DNA of 64,000 bases from NCBI RefSeq assembly GCF_000006405.1, contig NW_003216498.1, positions 953,794 through 1,017,793 on the forward strand, given 5' to 3'. The notes under the pieces are model-generated. The model searched no databases, had not been told where the DNA came from, and saw only the letters and a program-made list of their open reading frames with translations. This document shows positions 22,574-36,214 of this stretch, in pieces (the first letter of the stretch is position 1; each line of letters opens with the position of its first letter). The stretch comes from Perkinsus marinus ATCC 50983 (taxonomy: Eukaryota > Perkinsozoa > Perkinsida > Perkinsidae). A program made the translations under genes and the position numbers.

Positions 22574-23340
22574 ATGAATACACCTCCTGTTAATACACCT
22601 GGTCCTCTGTTCGGCCTGGCTATCCCCGGAAGACCTCTCATTACTGAGTTTGTTCAAGACACTGAAACGAGGTAGTCTCAAGACTTCTCATGTCCTAGCT
22701 CCATGGTCGTGGTGTTTCAGCTGGCATGTAGATGTGCCCAACCCTGGTAGTATATCATCCTTCTCGGTATTCCTTCTCCGACCTATACCCTCTGATGCTG
22801 TAGGTTTGGGAGTCTACTATACTGCAACCACAGGTATGCAATGGGCCTTTCTCGAGGAAGCATCTCATGAGTTTGTTCTTTGCAGATGGTGCTGCTTTCG
22901 TTGGTGCCTTGTCAAACGCAAAGCCTACTGATATCTTCTCGCCAGGCTGGCCGCTGAACCCTGATATCGCTAGCATGCCAGCAGTCCGTATTGGTTTAGC
23001 TTTCGAGCCTTCTGAGGTGGGGGTAGTGAGACGCTAATTTATCGAGTTCCCCGGTTTTTCAGACTCTCTTGCCGAAGATGAGTACAGCGGGCGAGTCTAC
23101 TGATTTCAAGAGAGAGTTCGCCAGGAAAGTTGCTTTAAACCTCTTCCGGTGAGAAGACACTTGGTCATGCTCAGAGCTTCATCCTATTTCGTTACATGCA
23201 GGTACATTGAGTCGTTCAACACGAGCGGCGGTGGCGATGCTCGGTTTATGAGATGCCCTCAGGATTTGCTGGATAGATGGTTGCAGCGATTTGACGATAA
23301 ATATAACAAAGACCCGATGTTTGTGTTCAAGACGACTTGA
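22574..23340 (+). CDS. HIKESHI: Hikeshi (OPI10 family) nuclear import carrier for Hsp70
   Basis: Five exons (22574-22671, 22721-22833, 22886-23016, 23063-23148, 23202-23340) join in frame to about 188 residues. The N-terminus has the family signature FGLAIPGRPLITEFVQ, followed by the strand motif HVDVPNPGSISSFSVFLL, then YYTATTDGAAFVGALSNAKP (the cargo-binding face in known Hikeshi) and a C-terminal helical part (LDRWLQRFDDKYNKDP) ending in a Lys-Thr-Thr tail. Known Hikeshi carries Hsp70 through nuclear pores during heat stress. The length matches the family. Introns are 46-53 nt with canonical ends. Confidence 0.93.
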
Positions 23341-24004
23341 GTATAATATACACCTTTCACTGAGCTAAGCATTGCTTTGTGTCAATTGTGTGTATGTGGC
23401 GCTCTGTTGAGGTTGCCGGAAGAGCGAGCTTAAGCTGTGCAAGCACCTGTGCCCAATCGAGACTTGCTCATCCATCGATCTAACTTAATTCGTCGTCATT
23501 ATTCTCACACTAGGTTGTGATATTCAACTGCTTGTGGAATACGGAATACTATAGTAAATTCAGAATCACCTAAATTCGATCAATCGATGTTTCCTGGCTG
23601 CGAACGCAGTTCCGAAGACGCCAAGTGTCTACAAGAGAAATTAAATTTCTGAAATTTCGCGATACTTTCTCCATGAAACACAAGAGATTATCCAACAGTG
23701 ACCCTATGAATAGGAGGGAAGTTGAGACGAACTTTTCTGCAGAGGCATGCGGAATGGAAACTTGGCGCTACTACTAAAGCTGCGATAGCTTAGAGCTAAG
23801 CAGGTGCCCGCCAATTAAGAATACACTCGTAGCGATATCTTTCTCGGAACAAGATTCGAAAATGAGTTCCATTCACAGCCTCGAGCTTAGGGAATCTAGC
23901 GCCGAGATAAAATAGTTGCTAGTGTGATTCTCACTTGTGAACACGTGTCTCGAGTTTGTGTGGAAAGATGATTCATAGGTCTGTCTTGCAGTTCTATCCT
24001 TTCA
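23341..24004. other. Intergenic, no gene seen
   Basis: This is the 3' flank of Hikeshi and 5' flank of the first flavoprotein gene. It differs from the upstream region of the second flavoprotein copy. Confidence 0.5.
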
Positions 24005-25253
24005 ATGGTTTCGGATAAGCGCCACGCTTTAGTCATCGGAGGTGGCTTCTCCGGCATGTTCGCCGCGAACGAGCTCAGGGGTCGTTTCGATGTCACCCTT
24101 GTTGATGCCAAGGAGTACTTCGAGTATACTCCCGGTGTTCTCCGTGCTTATGTCAAGCCCGCTCATTACGACGCTCTGTCATTCACTTACCAGTCGATTC
24201 TTGAGCGCACTATGGGCATTAAGTTCCTCTGGGGTGAGGTTACTGAGCTCGACGGTGAGAAGCAGATCGCTCATGTCAAGCCTATGTTCTCTGATCATAC
24301 CGAGGAGGTCGCCTTTGACTACTGCGTCATCGCCGCCGGTTGCACTTTCGGTCTCTTCTCGAAGTGGGGTGAGTCTCTCTGGGCCCCTACTGTGAATGAG
24401 GGTGCCATTGCTGAGTCCGAGTGGAAGCATATCGATGAGCGTTTCATCGAGGGTCGCCGTCGTCATATCTTCGAGGAGCACGAGAAGCTTGCTGCCCTCA
24501 ACAAGAAGAAGGCCAACGTCCTCGTCGTCGGTGCCGGTTTCATTGGTGTCGAGTGGGTCACTGAGCTCCAGCACTACTTCCCCAACCTCAAGCTCACCAT
24601 CATGGATTTCCTCCCTAAGTGCCTTGGACCCCTCCCTCAGAACGCCGCAAGCTACTGCGACAAGTACATGAAGGAGCATGGAATCAAGTGCTACTATGGC
24701 ATGAAGTATGCTCCTAAGGAGGAGGGCTTCTGGNNNNNNNNNNNNNNNNNNNNNNNNNNNNNNNNNNNNNNNNNNNNNNNNNNNNNNNNNNNNNNNNNNN
24801 NNNNNNNNNNNNNNNNNNNNNNNNNNNNNNNNNGGTCACATCTTCGCCATTGGTGATTGCAACATGGTTCCTGAGCTTCCCCCGATCCCCAAGATCTCTT
24901 ATCCTTCTGAGGAGCAAGCTGCTCATGCTACCAAGAACATCAAGATCTTGGACCACCTCGAGCATAAGGGTAAGTCCGTTGGCGGCTGCTGCGGTCTCGG
25001 TGGTGCCAAGGACCTTGTCACCACTTGGTGGCCTTGGGGTGCTGGTATGTTTGCTACTTCTCTCGGACCTAACAAGGCCTGCTTCGTTTTGGGTGCTAAG
25101 TCTGCTCCTGGCACCGGCCATATGGTCCTCTGGGGCAAGCTCTCTGCCATTCAGAAGGGTCTCATTGAGTCCACTAAGGTTAACGAGAACAAACGCGGCA
25201 TTATCGGCAGTTGGGGTTGGCATTTCGTCCATCACACTCCTTTCATGAACTAG
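24005..25253 (+). CDS. AIF/FSP1-like NAD(P)H flavoprotein, copy 1 (with assembly gap)
   Basis: This intronless gene starts at ATG 24005 and ends at TAG 25251-25253. It has an N-terminal FAD Rossmann fold (ALVIGGGFSGMFAANEL), a second dinucleotide-binding motif for NAD(P)H (VLVVGAGFIGVEWVTEL) and the FAD-closing motif HIFAIGDCN. The C-terminal part ends WGWHFVHHTPFMN. It belongs to the AIF/AMID (FSP1)/NDH-2 group of pyridine-nucleotide oxidoreductases that pass electrons from NAD(P)H to quinone-type acceptors. The 100 N at 24734-24833 replace what is 234 nt in copy 2, so the real gene is presumably intact at 460 residues. It is almost identical to the copy starting at 26381. Confidence 0.9.
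24734..24833. other. Assembly gap (100 N) in flavoprotein copy 1
   Basis: The run is exactly 100 N. The sister gene has 234 nt (27110-27343) between the same flanking codons, so the gap size is nominal and its length mod 3 creates a false frame change. Confidence 0.97.
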
Positions 25254-26380
25254 TCTTGCTGTTACTGTATTTTTTGCTGCGGATGTTTCCGTAGATGAGT
25301 TTTTTGCTCGAGCAATCCTCCTGTCTATCGGGACCAGTGTTGAGTTGTGTGTGAAGTTTTGTGAGTAAGGATCCGGCCCCGATCATCGGGGGGGGCATTT
25401 AATCGTCATATAGTTGTGTACACAGGAGTGTGGGAAGCCTTCCCTGGGTTGAGCCTACGCTGGGTTGCGTCAGAAGCAGTTTATCCTGGCTCCGACATCC
25501 TATTTCGGGTAAGTCAAGTTAGAGGTCTTCCGAGTCTCAAAAGAACATAGCAGAGATATCGTTAGACTAATGATGTACCCATGAGCGGCTTGTTCAAGGT
25601 CGCTGGTCCTCATTTTCTCCTAAATTCTGACCTGAGATTCCTTGTCCAGCAGAGGGAAACTGACACCTGGTCGTGGAGGCAGATAGTTTGATAAGCATTA
25701 ATGGATCAGTTTGCTCATCAATTACGGGGGTTGCATGTCAATATAGAGAATCGCGACGCGTGCACGACGTTCTCTCTGTATCCTTCAAAACCGGAGCACG
25801 AATGACACCAGTCTGGACACACTCCAGTGAATAGCTCCTGTCCACAAAATTCTATGAGAGATCACTGACGAATCTAATCAGCCACGACTGCGTCGCCTCG
25901 TGGAGTCGAAAAGGCTGAATGTCTCTTTTTGTGTGCACCGTGCCCAATCCACGATGAGGAAACCTTGCTCTTTCATCTCTAAATCATATCGTTTCGAAGA
26001 GTTAGAACACCGTTCGGCATTGTAGTCTTCCCCCATAGATGGATTTACATCGAGGATTTCCATTGCCCCTCGAATACTCCTCTAAACACGAGAGGCATGG
26101 AAATTTTCTCGACCACCAAGTGCGACTACGCTCCCAGAAGAGGGACAAATTAGCTATGCAGCGCGCAGCTGTGCATGTGTGCAGACATCGCAAAGCTCTT
26201 CGGTCGCAACTGGTTGTGGATATCTTAACCGTGTTCGTTTAGGCTGAGTGGTAGGATTTTCGAATGAATTCTTCATGTCTCCGCTCGTATTCATTATGTG
26301 TAGGTGTTTTTTTCGCGAAAGAGCAGCTGCCAGGGTGATTTGAAGAGAATTTTGTGTGGTTCAGTATTTGTTTGTCGCTG
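25254..26380. other. Intergenic, no gene seen
   Basis: This spacer lies between the two flavoprotein copies. Open frames are short, and similarity between the copies stops at the stop codon and at the start codon. Confidence 0.5.
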
Positions 26381-27763
26381 ATGGTCTCTGACAAGCGCCG
26401 CGCCTTAGTCATCGGAGGTGGCTTCTCCGGCATGTTCGCCGCCAACGAGCTCAAGGGTCGTTTCGATGTCACCCTTGTTGATGCCAAGGAGTACTTCGAG
26501 TATACTCCCGGTGTTCTCCGTGCTTATGTCAAGCCCGGTCATTACGACGCTCTGTCATTCACTTACCAGTCGATTCTTGAGCGCACTATGGGCATTAAGT
26601 TCCTCTGGGGTGAGGTTACTGAGCTCGACGGTGAGAAGCAGATCGCTCATGTCAAGCCTATGTTCTCTGATCATACCGAGGAGGTCGCCTTCGACTACTG
26701 CGTCATCGCCGCCGGTTGCACTTTCGGTCTCTTCTCGAAGTGGGGTGAGTCTCTCTGGGCCCCTACTGTGAATGAGGGTGCCATTGCTGAGTCCGAGTGG
26801 AAGCATATCGATGAGCGCTTCATTGAGGGTCGCCGTCGTCATATCTTCGAGGAGCACGAGAAGCTTGCTGCCCTCAACAAGAAGAAGGCCAACGTCCTCG
26901 TCGTCGGTGCCGGTTTCATTGGTGTCGAGTGGGTCACTGAGCTTCAGCACTACTTCCCCAACCTCAAGCTCACCATCATGGATTTCCTCCCCAAGTGCCT
27001 TGGACCCCTCCCTCAGAACGCCGCTAGCTACTGCGACAAGTACATGAAGGAGCATGGAATCAAGTGCTACTACGGCATGAAGTATGCTCCTAAGGAGGAG
27101 GGCTTCTGGGAGAAGATCGGGCTCACTGGCGAGCCTGACTGCACTTTCGTGTGCATCGGCACTAAGGCTTCCAACTGGTTCATGCCCAAGGAGTGCTTGA
27201 CTGGCTACAACCCCTTAGAGGAGGACAAGAAGGAGAAGGACCCCAAGAAGCGTGGCCCCGGTGGCGGAGGATGGATCCACGTCAACAAGCACTTGCAGGT
27301 CTACAAGGTCAACGAGGATGGTTCTCAATCCCTCTGGGGTAACGGTCACATCTTCGCCATTGGTGATTGCAACATGGTTCCTGAGCTTCCCCCGATCCCC
27401 AAGATCTCTTATCCTTCTGAGGAGCAAGCTGCTCATGCTACCAAGAACATCAAGATCTTGGACCACCTCGAGCATAAGGGTAAGTCCGTTGGCGGCTGCT
27501 GCGGTCTCGGTGGTGCCAAGGACCTCGTCACCACTTGGTGGCCTTGGGGTGCTGGTATGTTTGCTACTTCTCTCGGACCTAACAAGGCCTGCTTCGTTTT
27601 GGGTGCTAAGTCTGCTCCTGGCACCGGCCATATGGTCCTCTGGGGCAAGCTCTCTGCCATCCAGAAGGGTCTCATCGAGTCCACTAAGGTTAACGAGAAC
27701 AAACGCGGCATCATCGGCAGTTGGGGTTGGCATTTCGTCCATCATACTCCTTTCATGAACTAA
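26381..27763 (+). CDS. AIF/FSP1-like NAD(P)H flavoprotein, copy 2
   Basis: The complete intronless gene has 460 residues. The start at ATG 26381 (MVSDKR) is chosen because copy 1 begins at the same residue and the sequences are unrelated upstream. Motifs: FAD fold GGGFSGMFAANEL, NAD(P)H fold VVGAGFIGVEW, a conserved Cys-Thr pair before the interdomain region, IFAIGDCN, then a Trp/Gly-rich C-terminal region (TTWWPWGAGMFATSLG) and a Gly/Trp/His-rich tail. No signal peptide or membrane helix is evident. Codon use is strongly biased, suggesting high expression. It differs from copy 1 by only scattered changes (for example Arg for His at residue 7, Lys for Arg and Gly for Ala further on). Confidence 0.92.
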   Translation: MVSDKRRALVIGGGFSGMFAANELKGRFDVTLVDAKEYFEYTPGVLRAYVKPGHYDALSFTYQSILERTMGIKFLWGEVTELDGEKQIAHVKPMFSDHTEEVAFDYCVIAAGCTFGLFSKWGESLWAPTVNEGAIAESEWKHIDERFIEGRRRHIFEEHEKLAALNKKKANVLVVGAGFIGVEWVTELQHYFPNLKLTIMDFLPKCLGPLPQNAASYCDKYMKEHGIKCYYGMKYAPKEEGFWEKIGLTGEPDCTFVCIGTKASNWFMPKECLTGYNPLEEDKKEKDPKKRGPGGGGWIHVNKHLQVYKVNEDGSQSLWGNGHIFAIGDCNMVPELPPIPKISYPSEEQAAHATKNIKILDHLEHKGKSVGGCCGLGGAKDLVTTWWPWGAGMFATSLGPNKACFVLGAKSAPGTGHMVLWGKLSAIQKGLIESTKVNENKRGIIGSWGWHFVHHTPFMN

Positions 27764-30076
27764 TTCTAGTTCCTCGGAGTCCTCTTTCGGGATATTGTCC
27801 GTATGTGACTATCCTTGCTCGCATTTGTTATAAAATAACTGTTCCTTGTTTCGTGAGCAAAAGTGATAGGTCGAGTTGCATCAAGTAGGGACTTGGTGGG
27901 TTAATTCTGTGTGTCAACTCGATACAAGTTGACATGTCACCAGTATCAAAGAGACAGATTGGGAGGGGGGTACGTGGAGTTGAAAATAATAGGGGAGGTT
28001 CTACTGTCCTGGCTCTTCAACACGGGTTGATCCCAAAGGTGATGGCATGTCGGGTCTCGAGCGGCAGTATTGGTAAATAGAACTGAGAGCTAATACACGA
28101 GTCCTAAACCACAGATCCGATGGTCTACATGGCTTGTACGGCTCATTGCGTGCTTATTCATGTATTCCTTTCGGGGGGACTATGGGCGTATCAAGATCAG
28201 GTCGAACTCCGCGAGTCTCAGAGATGATGCTCGTGGTTCACACACTATGGGATTCCCATAATGGGAAGTGCTTGTGTCGTGATGTACAGACCGGTCGTAG
28301 CAGTTAAGACTGATACTGCAAAGAGGGAAGTACCCTAACTGTGAGCGGTGTGATACAATCCGGCAATCGCAACTTTTTGCTGATATTGCGGATTTGCCAA
28401 ATGCTATAATTTCCGACAGTCTCACTTATTTGCTCCTGTCACATGAGTCCTGTGTACATGCTCTCTCAGCTACGGAGTATCAACCACAGTTACACCCTAG
28501 CAATAACTGGTATAGATATCAACAAGCGAACATTTCAAGTAGCAAATTTAGAAGTGCTTTCCTGCAAGTCGTACGTTTTTGCTACTTTTTCGTGCACCGT
28601 ATACTTTCCCGGAAAAAAAAGGAAATCACATTCGCGAAAGGATGTCAATCTCAGGCTGCTGACGATGAAGATTCACACTGTGTAAGTTATTGCACAGTGT
28701 AAACCTTCATCATAAACCTTCCCAGAATATGATTTCCGAAATCACATTCTTGTATAAAGACATTTGACTAGTAGCGAAATCAGATTGCGCTACTTGCCGA
28801 ATTGGTGGTCTCCGTCAAGCCACATCACTCGCAACACAGATTTCTGAAAGATGTAGTATGCTAAGAATCTTAGCCTAAGATATCTTTAACCTCTCGATCT
28901 ACAACCGCAGCACCCAATTCTTCAAGAAGCCGGGCTGTTTCGTTGAATCCCTTTCAGACTCGTCATCGGTTAAGCGCACCTTATAGTGCTCCTCTACTCT
29001 AGCAAACAGACTGTATATCACTATTGATATACTTCCTCAGAGTATCACCCACAATAGCTTCACTAGCTTGGTTTGTGCGACTTCTCGCATCACTCAGCTA
29101 TTGCGTTGTTCGTTCTGCTGCTTAGCTCGTTCAAACGCCATTTCTACTACGCAATGTTCAACGTAATGAGTTACCCATTATGGGCATTGGTTCGCTTACA
29201 CTACGCTTACACGTTACACCTATGGCCCCCACTTCACTCCAGTTTCCTCTCCGTAGCTTTGCTTATCTATCAAGTACCCATCAAGCGTAACACTTCATAG
29301 CTCATTTATCACCGGATTACTTCGTGACAACATGATCTATACAGCATAACATTTCGGAGGTAGCGCGAGCTATAACCAAAGTCGAATACGGAGAATTATT
29401 CAGTACATGCAATTATGTTATCATGCGGATAGTATAATTGCCACTATACGGCACCAAGCAGATGTGGAGGATCGCGGCTAAAGTGAAAGTTATCATTCCC
29501 TAATATCCTCAGGGTCGCTGAGTTAGTGAGGACCCCCCACCTGATTCGCATCATACAAATTGCGGAAAACCATGATATTCCACGTGCCGCACCAATAGAC
29601 TGCCTTTTTAGAGCAATTATTATCGACTGTGTTAGGAGTGTTGAGGACCTATACAGGCGAAAACTCAACATGGCGAAAATTCCCAAGTGTGAACTTCAGC
29701 ATCCCAGGCACGCAACATTCGCCCAGTTCGAATTACACGCGTGGTAATTTGCTCTGTCCTTCTCGGAAACTTGTAGTGGCAAAGCGGCAATTTACTCCAT
29801 TGTGGACTTGCATATTCGTAAAGCAGCAAACTGCCCCTCTGTAAAATGGCAGTTTGCTCAATGGTACAAGGAGCAGTTTACTGGCTCACCCCTTTTATGG
29901 ACAAACTTGCTCAATCTTGTTACATAGTAGCACTTCACATAGCGGCAATCTCTATATATTGTGGCAATTTTCTGGAATTCTGCAATTTTCAACCAAACCG
30001 TCATAATTACACGAAACGTTCGATCTTTGGTAGAGACAGTGAGAGACCTCCTCATCAGCGCACTGGACATTCCTGA
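27764..30076. other. Gene-poor spacer of 2.3 kb
   Basis: It holds no splice-supported coding sequence on either strand. It contains a perfect-looking hairpin at 28664-28711 and a stretch of degenerate repeats (about 29785-29995). Open frames are short and unsupported. Confidence 0.5.
28664..28711. repeat. Hairpin-forming inverted repeat
   Basis: GATGAAGATTCACACTGTG and the reverse complement of CACAGTGTAAACCTTCATC match at 17 of 19 positions around a 10-nt loop. Confidence 0.75.
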
Positions 30077-32577
30077 TTATCCTTCTTCTTCTGGTGATGA
30101 GCTTGCAGCCGCCCTGTCCGCCAGCTCAGTCTGACGCTCTGCCTCGCGACACTTGAGGGGGACGTAGTCCTTCATGTCCTCTTCCTCAACGAGGTCACCA
30201 ACATCCAACTGCAGTATATCACAACTGACAACGAACGAGTATCACATGACACTCTTTTAGTGACACCCCCTCACTGTTTCGAGCCGAGTAGATCAGCCAT
30301 GGACGGTCTGGTCCGACCGAAATCGCCATGGACGAACTCTTTGATGTACATTCCGGCACTGCATGCAAGGGACACCTGGCACGACCAAGCTAAAACTCAT
30401 GCCCACTCCTCCGCGCGAGGACCTTGAGATAATGAGGGTTCACCATCTCGCAGGTTATGCTGTGCATCATTTTCCTTCGCATGGCGTTGGCTCGTCGATG
30501 CATAACTCGAAGGGGAGTCCGCTGCTGTATTTCGACTTCCTTCATGGCGTTCACGCGAGCCACCACCTCCGCTGTGACCGGGTCTTCGCTCCACACCATG
30601 CATACGTACCTGAGGAAGAACCGGCATGCCTTTCTCAAACCATCTCTAGCCCTACAGTTTAGTGTGGCGCTCACTAGACCAGCCCAACCACTCCATCACA
30701 TGCTTGTCCGCCGGGTGGATGAACATAACCTCAAAGGCATCCGTCTTGGCCGCAAGGGCATCCCATGACACCTTGTGGTGCGGCAAGAGCAGATTCCTAT
30801 GGGCATCAGGGATCTGCAAAACAGTCCTGCTATACCCTTGACAATAGATAGCAACGACTCACCTCCACAGCAAATGGGCGACCATTACCGAGCATACGTA
30901 CATCGACATCCTCACGACCAGCACTGCAGAAACTACAGCGTGTCCAGTCCGCTCCAAGGGCCTCGCAGATCGGCTCTGATGAATAACCCGGTCAGTATTA
31001 ACTCGAAAGCGAGTTCGCTCACTCAGCGCAATCTCCGAGGCAGAGGTCTCACACCGACTACGGGGTTTGCTTCCATCATGGACCAGCCAGGGGGTCTGGG
31101 AGATCTTCCGACTGAACTTCCTATACCTCCCAAAGAGATATATGCTATCACGACTGATCACTGCCTCCAGCGTTGGTCTGAACTCAGGTGTCGTGTTGGG
31201 GTACGCAATCATGCACTGGGCGAGGTCATCAACACCTGCCATCCAGTGACCATCCCCAACCTCATCAGAGATCGCAACACCACCTAGTAGAGTCTCCAGC
31301 CTGTCGGAACTCTGCCCTTTCATCGCCTTAATGATGGTATTGGTTGATGGCAACTCTTCGGAGCTTTCAGGGGAGGACTCCTCATTAGTAGGCTGACCAT
31401 CACACTTCAGTGGTGACTTTACATCCCCACACTCACGTCGCTAGAGGACCCTCGCCTGTCCTTGTCTCTGCGCCACCTTCCCTTACCCTTCCCTCCCTTC
31501 CGAGCAAATTTCCTATCGTCCTTCCAACCTGAAACAGGAAGCTCATGAGACTCCTTGAGCGCGACAAGAGGCCTCTACGCGATGGCGGCTTGATGCGTTG
31601 TTCACTGGCCAACGCTGAGCACTCCAACTGGTCAGCAGCCGGAGAATTCACCTGAGTACTCATGAAAAAGAGGAGAAGGAGGCAGATACACTGTCACTAC
31701 CTCTAGAGTAACCCTGAAGTAAGCTTCCGCCACTGGGCCTGAGCCTGCAAGAGTTTCCTCCGTCAGGCCAGGGGTCATAGCCCGCATCTTGCGATGAAGC
31801 TCAGGCAAGAGCACCCAGCGGAGGACCTCTCGAACCTCTGGTACCTAACAACCCATCATCATGTGAGCTCAACGCAACAGAAAAGAGAATTCCACTATAC
31901 TGCATGGCATTCAATGTAGTCTGAACAGCCACTCGACATACTCTTGCTACAAAGGGTCTGCAGCCCAGACGGTACTACTCCCACACGGTCGGGTATCACT
32001 TGGGAGAGTATATACGGCATCAATGTACTACGGATGATAAGAGACGAGACCCCCCATGACTACTGACCTCATCGACTTCCCCTCGCTCGTAGAGGACCTT
32101 CTCGATGAATCCTCGGACGACCAAAGCAGGTGATAAACGAGTTGAGAGGACAAGATCGTAGGTATCCTCAAACCTAAAAACGGAATAGGTCCGTTGGCAG
32201 ACCACATGTGACGTACCCTGATGCATCGATCGCCGCAACGATCTCTTCCATCACCCGATTCTCGTGCCCAGAGACCCAGGGATCCTCTAATAGACCAAAA
32301 CAGCCTCCACACAGATATTCCGGCTCGGATCTGACAGCGCAAAGACGAGCAGATCACTCTCGTGTTTGCGATAACGATCCAATAATGACAACTCCCCATT
32401 CGATCGAGCCACTAAAATTCCCCCGCAGTACTACCGACACTCCTCCTCTGAGGGTGGTCCCACCCAGTCCGCTGCCTTGTATTGCTCTGGGTCCTTCACA
32501 CCTTTGTATCGCAGCTGGCACCGCCAGCACAAGTACTCTGCCAGCTCAGGCTTCGGGACATTGAGAGGAGCAGTCAT
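30077..32577 (-). CDS. PUS10: tRNA pseudouridine synthase Pus10
   Basis: The start ATG at 32577 gives MTAPLNVPKPELAEYLCWRC, whose CxxC fits the N-terminal zinc site of Pus10. Across several short introns the reading reaches IYLFGRYRKFSRKISQTPWL, then the catalytic loop FCSAGREDVDVRMLGNGRPF (catalytic Asp in EDVDVR), VEIQQRTPLRVMHRR, and AGMYIKEFVHGDFGRTRPS near the active-site base-binding region. The C-terminus is acidic (LVEEEDMKDYVPLKC) and ends at the stop at 30077-30079. Pus10 makes pseudouridine 54/55 in the T-loop of tRNAs. The middle exons (about 31400-32400) are less certain. Further 5' exons may lie in 32760-33580. Confidence 0.85.
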
Positions 32578-32759
32578 GACGGATGAATCCCACTAGGAAA
32601 GAGAACCCGCCCGCACCCCGAACTCGACGAGATCGCTAGAGTGGATAATAGCTGGTACTGGGATGACCCCAACGAAGGACCAGTCAGACAGTCGATGCGT
32701 AATGCAAAAAGTGGCCACAAGAAACGACAATAACACGACTAGTCGTAAGGTTGGAAACC

Positions 32760-33582
32760 ATCAACAGTGACAGCAACATACTGTTGTAGATCTGTCCTTC
32801 CAAATTGTATTTCTCGAGAAGAGCATCAGGAGCATGTCGCCTGATATTCCTCAAGAGCTCTCGTTCGCTGAGGTCAGCGTATTCAGGACCGAACTCCGCC
32901 AACACCTAAGACACTCCTATTGATTAACATGAAAGATGGCCTACCATCCCGTACCCGAATATTGTGTAGGAGGATACTGCTGATCCAAGGGTGGCGCCTC
33001 TACGCTGCTCGACTGAGCCGATGCTTCATGATTTTAATGGGATACAGTCCGGACGGCAGACGGACCTGGACTAGAGGCCGTCCCCCAGAGTGGAGGGGTG
33101 TCAGTTACCAGGGCTTTGATGTTGCACTAGTGATGATGGTAATGAGCTTGACCCAGGATAGGAGGTGGGCACAGACACAGTAGAAATGGACAGTGATATT
33201 ATCGGGTAATGAGTACAGTATAATAACCGACAATGGAGGAGCGACCCTTACTCTCAAAGTTCTGACTTCTGCTAGCCCTGACCCCCAAGGCGATCCTCGG
33301 TAACATATTAGCACCAAACTATTGCTGTTGAGCCCCATTGGTCACCTGATTTCGTGGGGCCCAGTAGAGCGAGTACTTGAAGCTGGAGGATAAGTAGGTC
33401 TAGCGAATACCGCGGCGTCATTGGTGGTCGAAGGGTAGTAATGAAAAGGGGTCCGACCGGTCGCCAACGGGGTCTCCCCAGCCTCTGTTGGGTCTACGCG
33501 TAAATTGTGGGACGGCACTACCATGACGACAGGAATTAAAGATAAAACCCTCCCACCATACCATCCATCCTCCACTTCCCAT
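32760..33582 (-). CDS. Unresolved exon cluster between PUS10 and MetAP2
   Basis: Several exon-like stretches occur on the minus strand: about 33560-33345 (PSHNLRVDPTEAGETPLATG ... ARPTYPPASSTRSTGPHEIR), about 33313-33190 (MLPRIALGVRASRSQNFESK), about 33140-33060, and about 32905-32780 (AEFGPEYADLSERELLRNIR and a helical continuation). They could be a small separate gene or an upstream part of the PUS10 transcript. Frames do not join perfectly at one junction near 32965, so the structure is not established. No family is recognised. Confidence 0.35.
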
Positions 33583-33683
33583 CGAAAAGACCTTCCTACG
33601 GCTCATTTAATTACCTATCAACACAACTCGGACGGTGATTGAAACAACAGTAGCAAGGACTCAGTATGCTTCTAGTGAGGGAG

Positions 33684-35597
<1,914 letters not shown>

Positions 35598-36214
35598 GTG
35601 TAGGTTGAATCAACTAGGAAAACCACGTCACTCCACCAACGATGTCATCGTCTACTCTGTTGACCAAAAGGGCCCTTTTTGGCAACGTAGACATGTTGAT
35701 CGAAATAAGTCGCACAATTAGTGAGTAGTCGAACGGGAGGCCGGTTCGAACCCTGGTCACGTCATTTTAACGGCATCTTATTGTCAACACATCTTGTTAA
35801 GGTTGCGCCCCTGCCGCAGACTCCTATAGAGAATCCTCGTCGGAGGCAATCTTAGCGCAGTTATCGCTGTGCAGTTTTGGTGGCCTCATTCATTCACTCA
35901 TGGGCCTCCTTCGAAGTGAAGCGATGAGTATGCTACGATAACCGCAAGGGTTATTCAGGGATGTCATTCAAGGTTACTTTCATCAACCGATATTTGCCTG
36001 GAGACAGTGGTGAGATATGACGCTCACTGTATCTCTACTTTTTCTGACTAGTTGATTAACAATGTTAGTACGCGTCAATGGAGAATTCAGGTGACAATGT
36101 TGATTTACTATTTTTCTCACCAACCCACAACTTGTTCAACCCAAGACCGCCCGAAGCCAACAGCAAATAGTTAATGACACCTCAAGAGATTATCCATGGG
36201 AACCCAACCCAGAT
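35598..36214. other. Intergenic with one tRNA-like 3' remnant
   Basis: This is the 5' flank of MetAP2 and 3' flank of the kinase gene. At 35737-35767 the plus strand reads GGGAGGCCGGTTCGAACCCTGG, a T-arm-like sequence without the rest of a tRNA. Confidence 0.45.

Noticed and set aside
24179-27745. Long open frames antisense and in other frames of the two flavoprotein genes
   Set aside because: They mirror the strong codon bias of the real genes and have no protein motifs; identical shadows appear in both copies.
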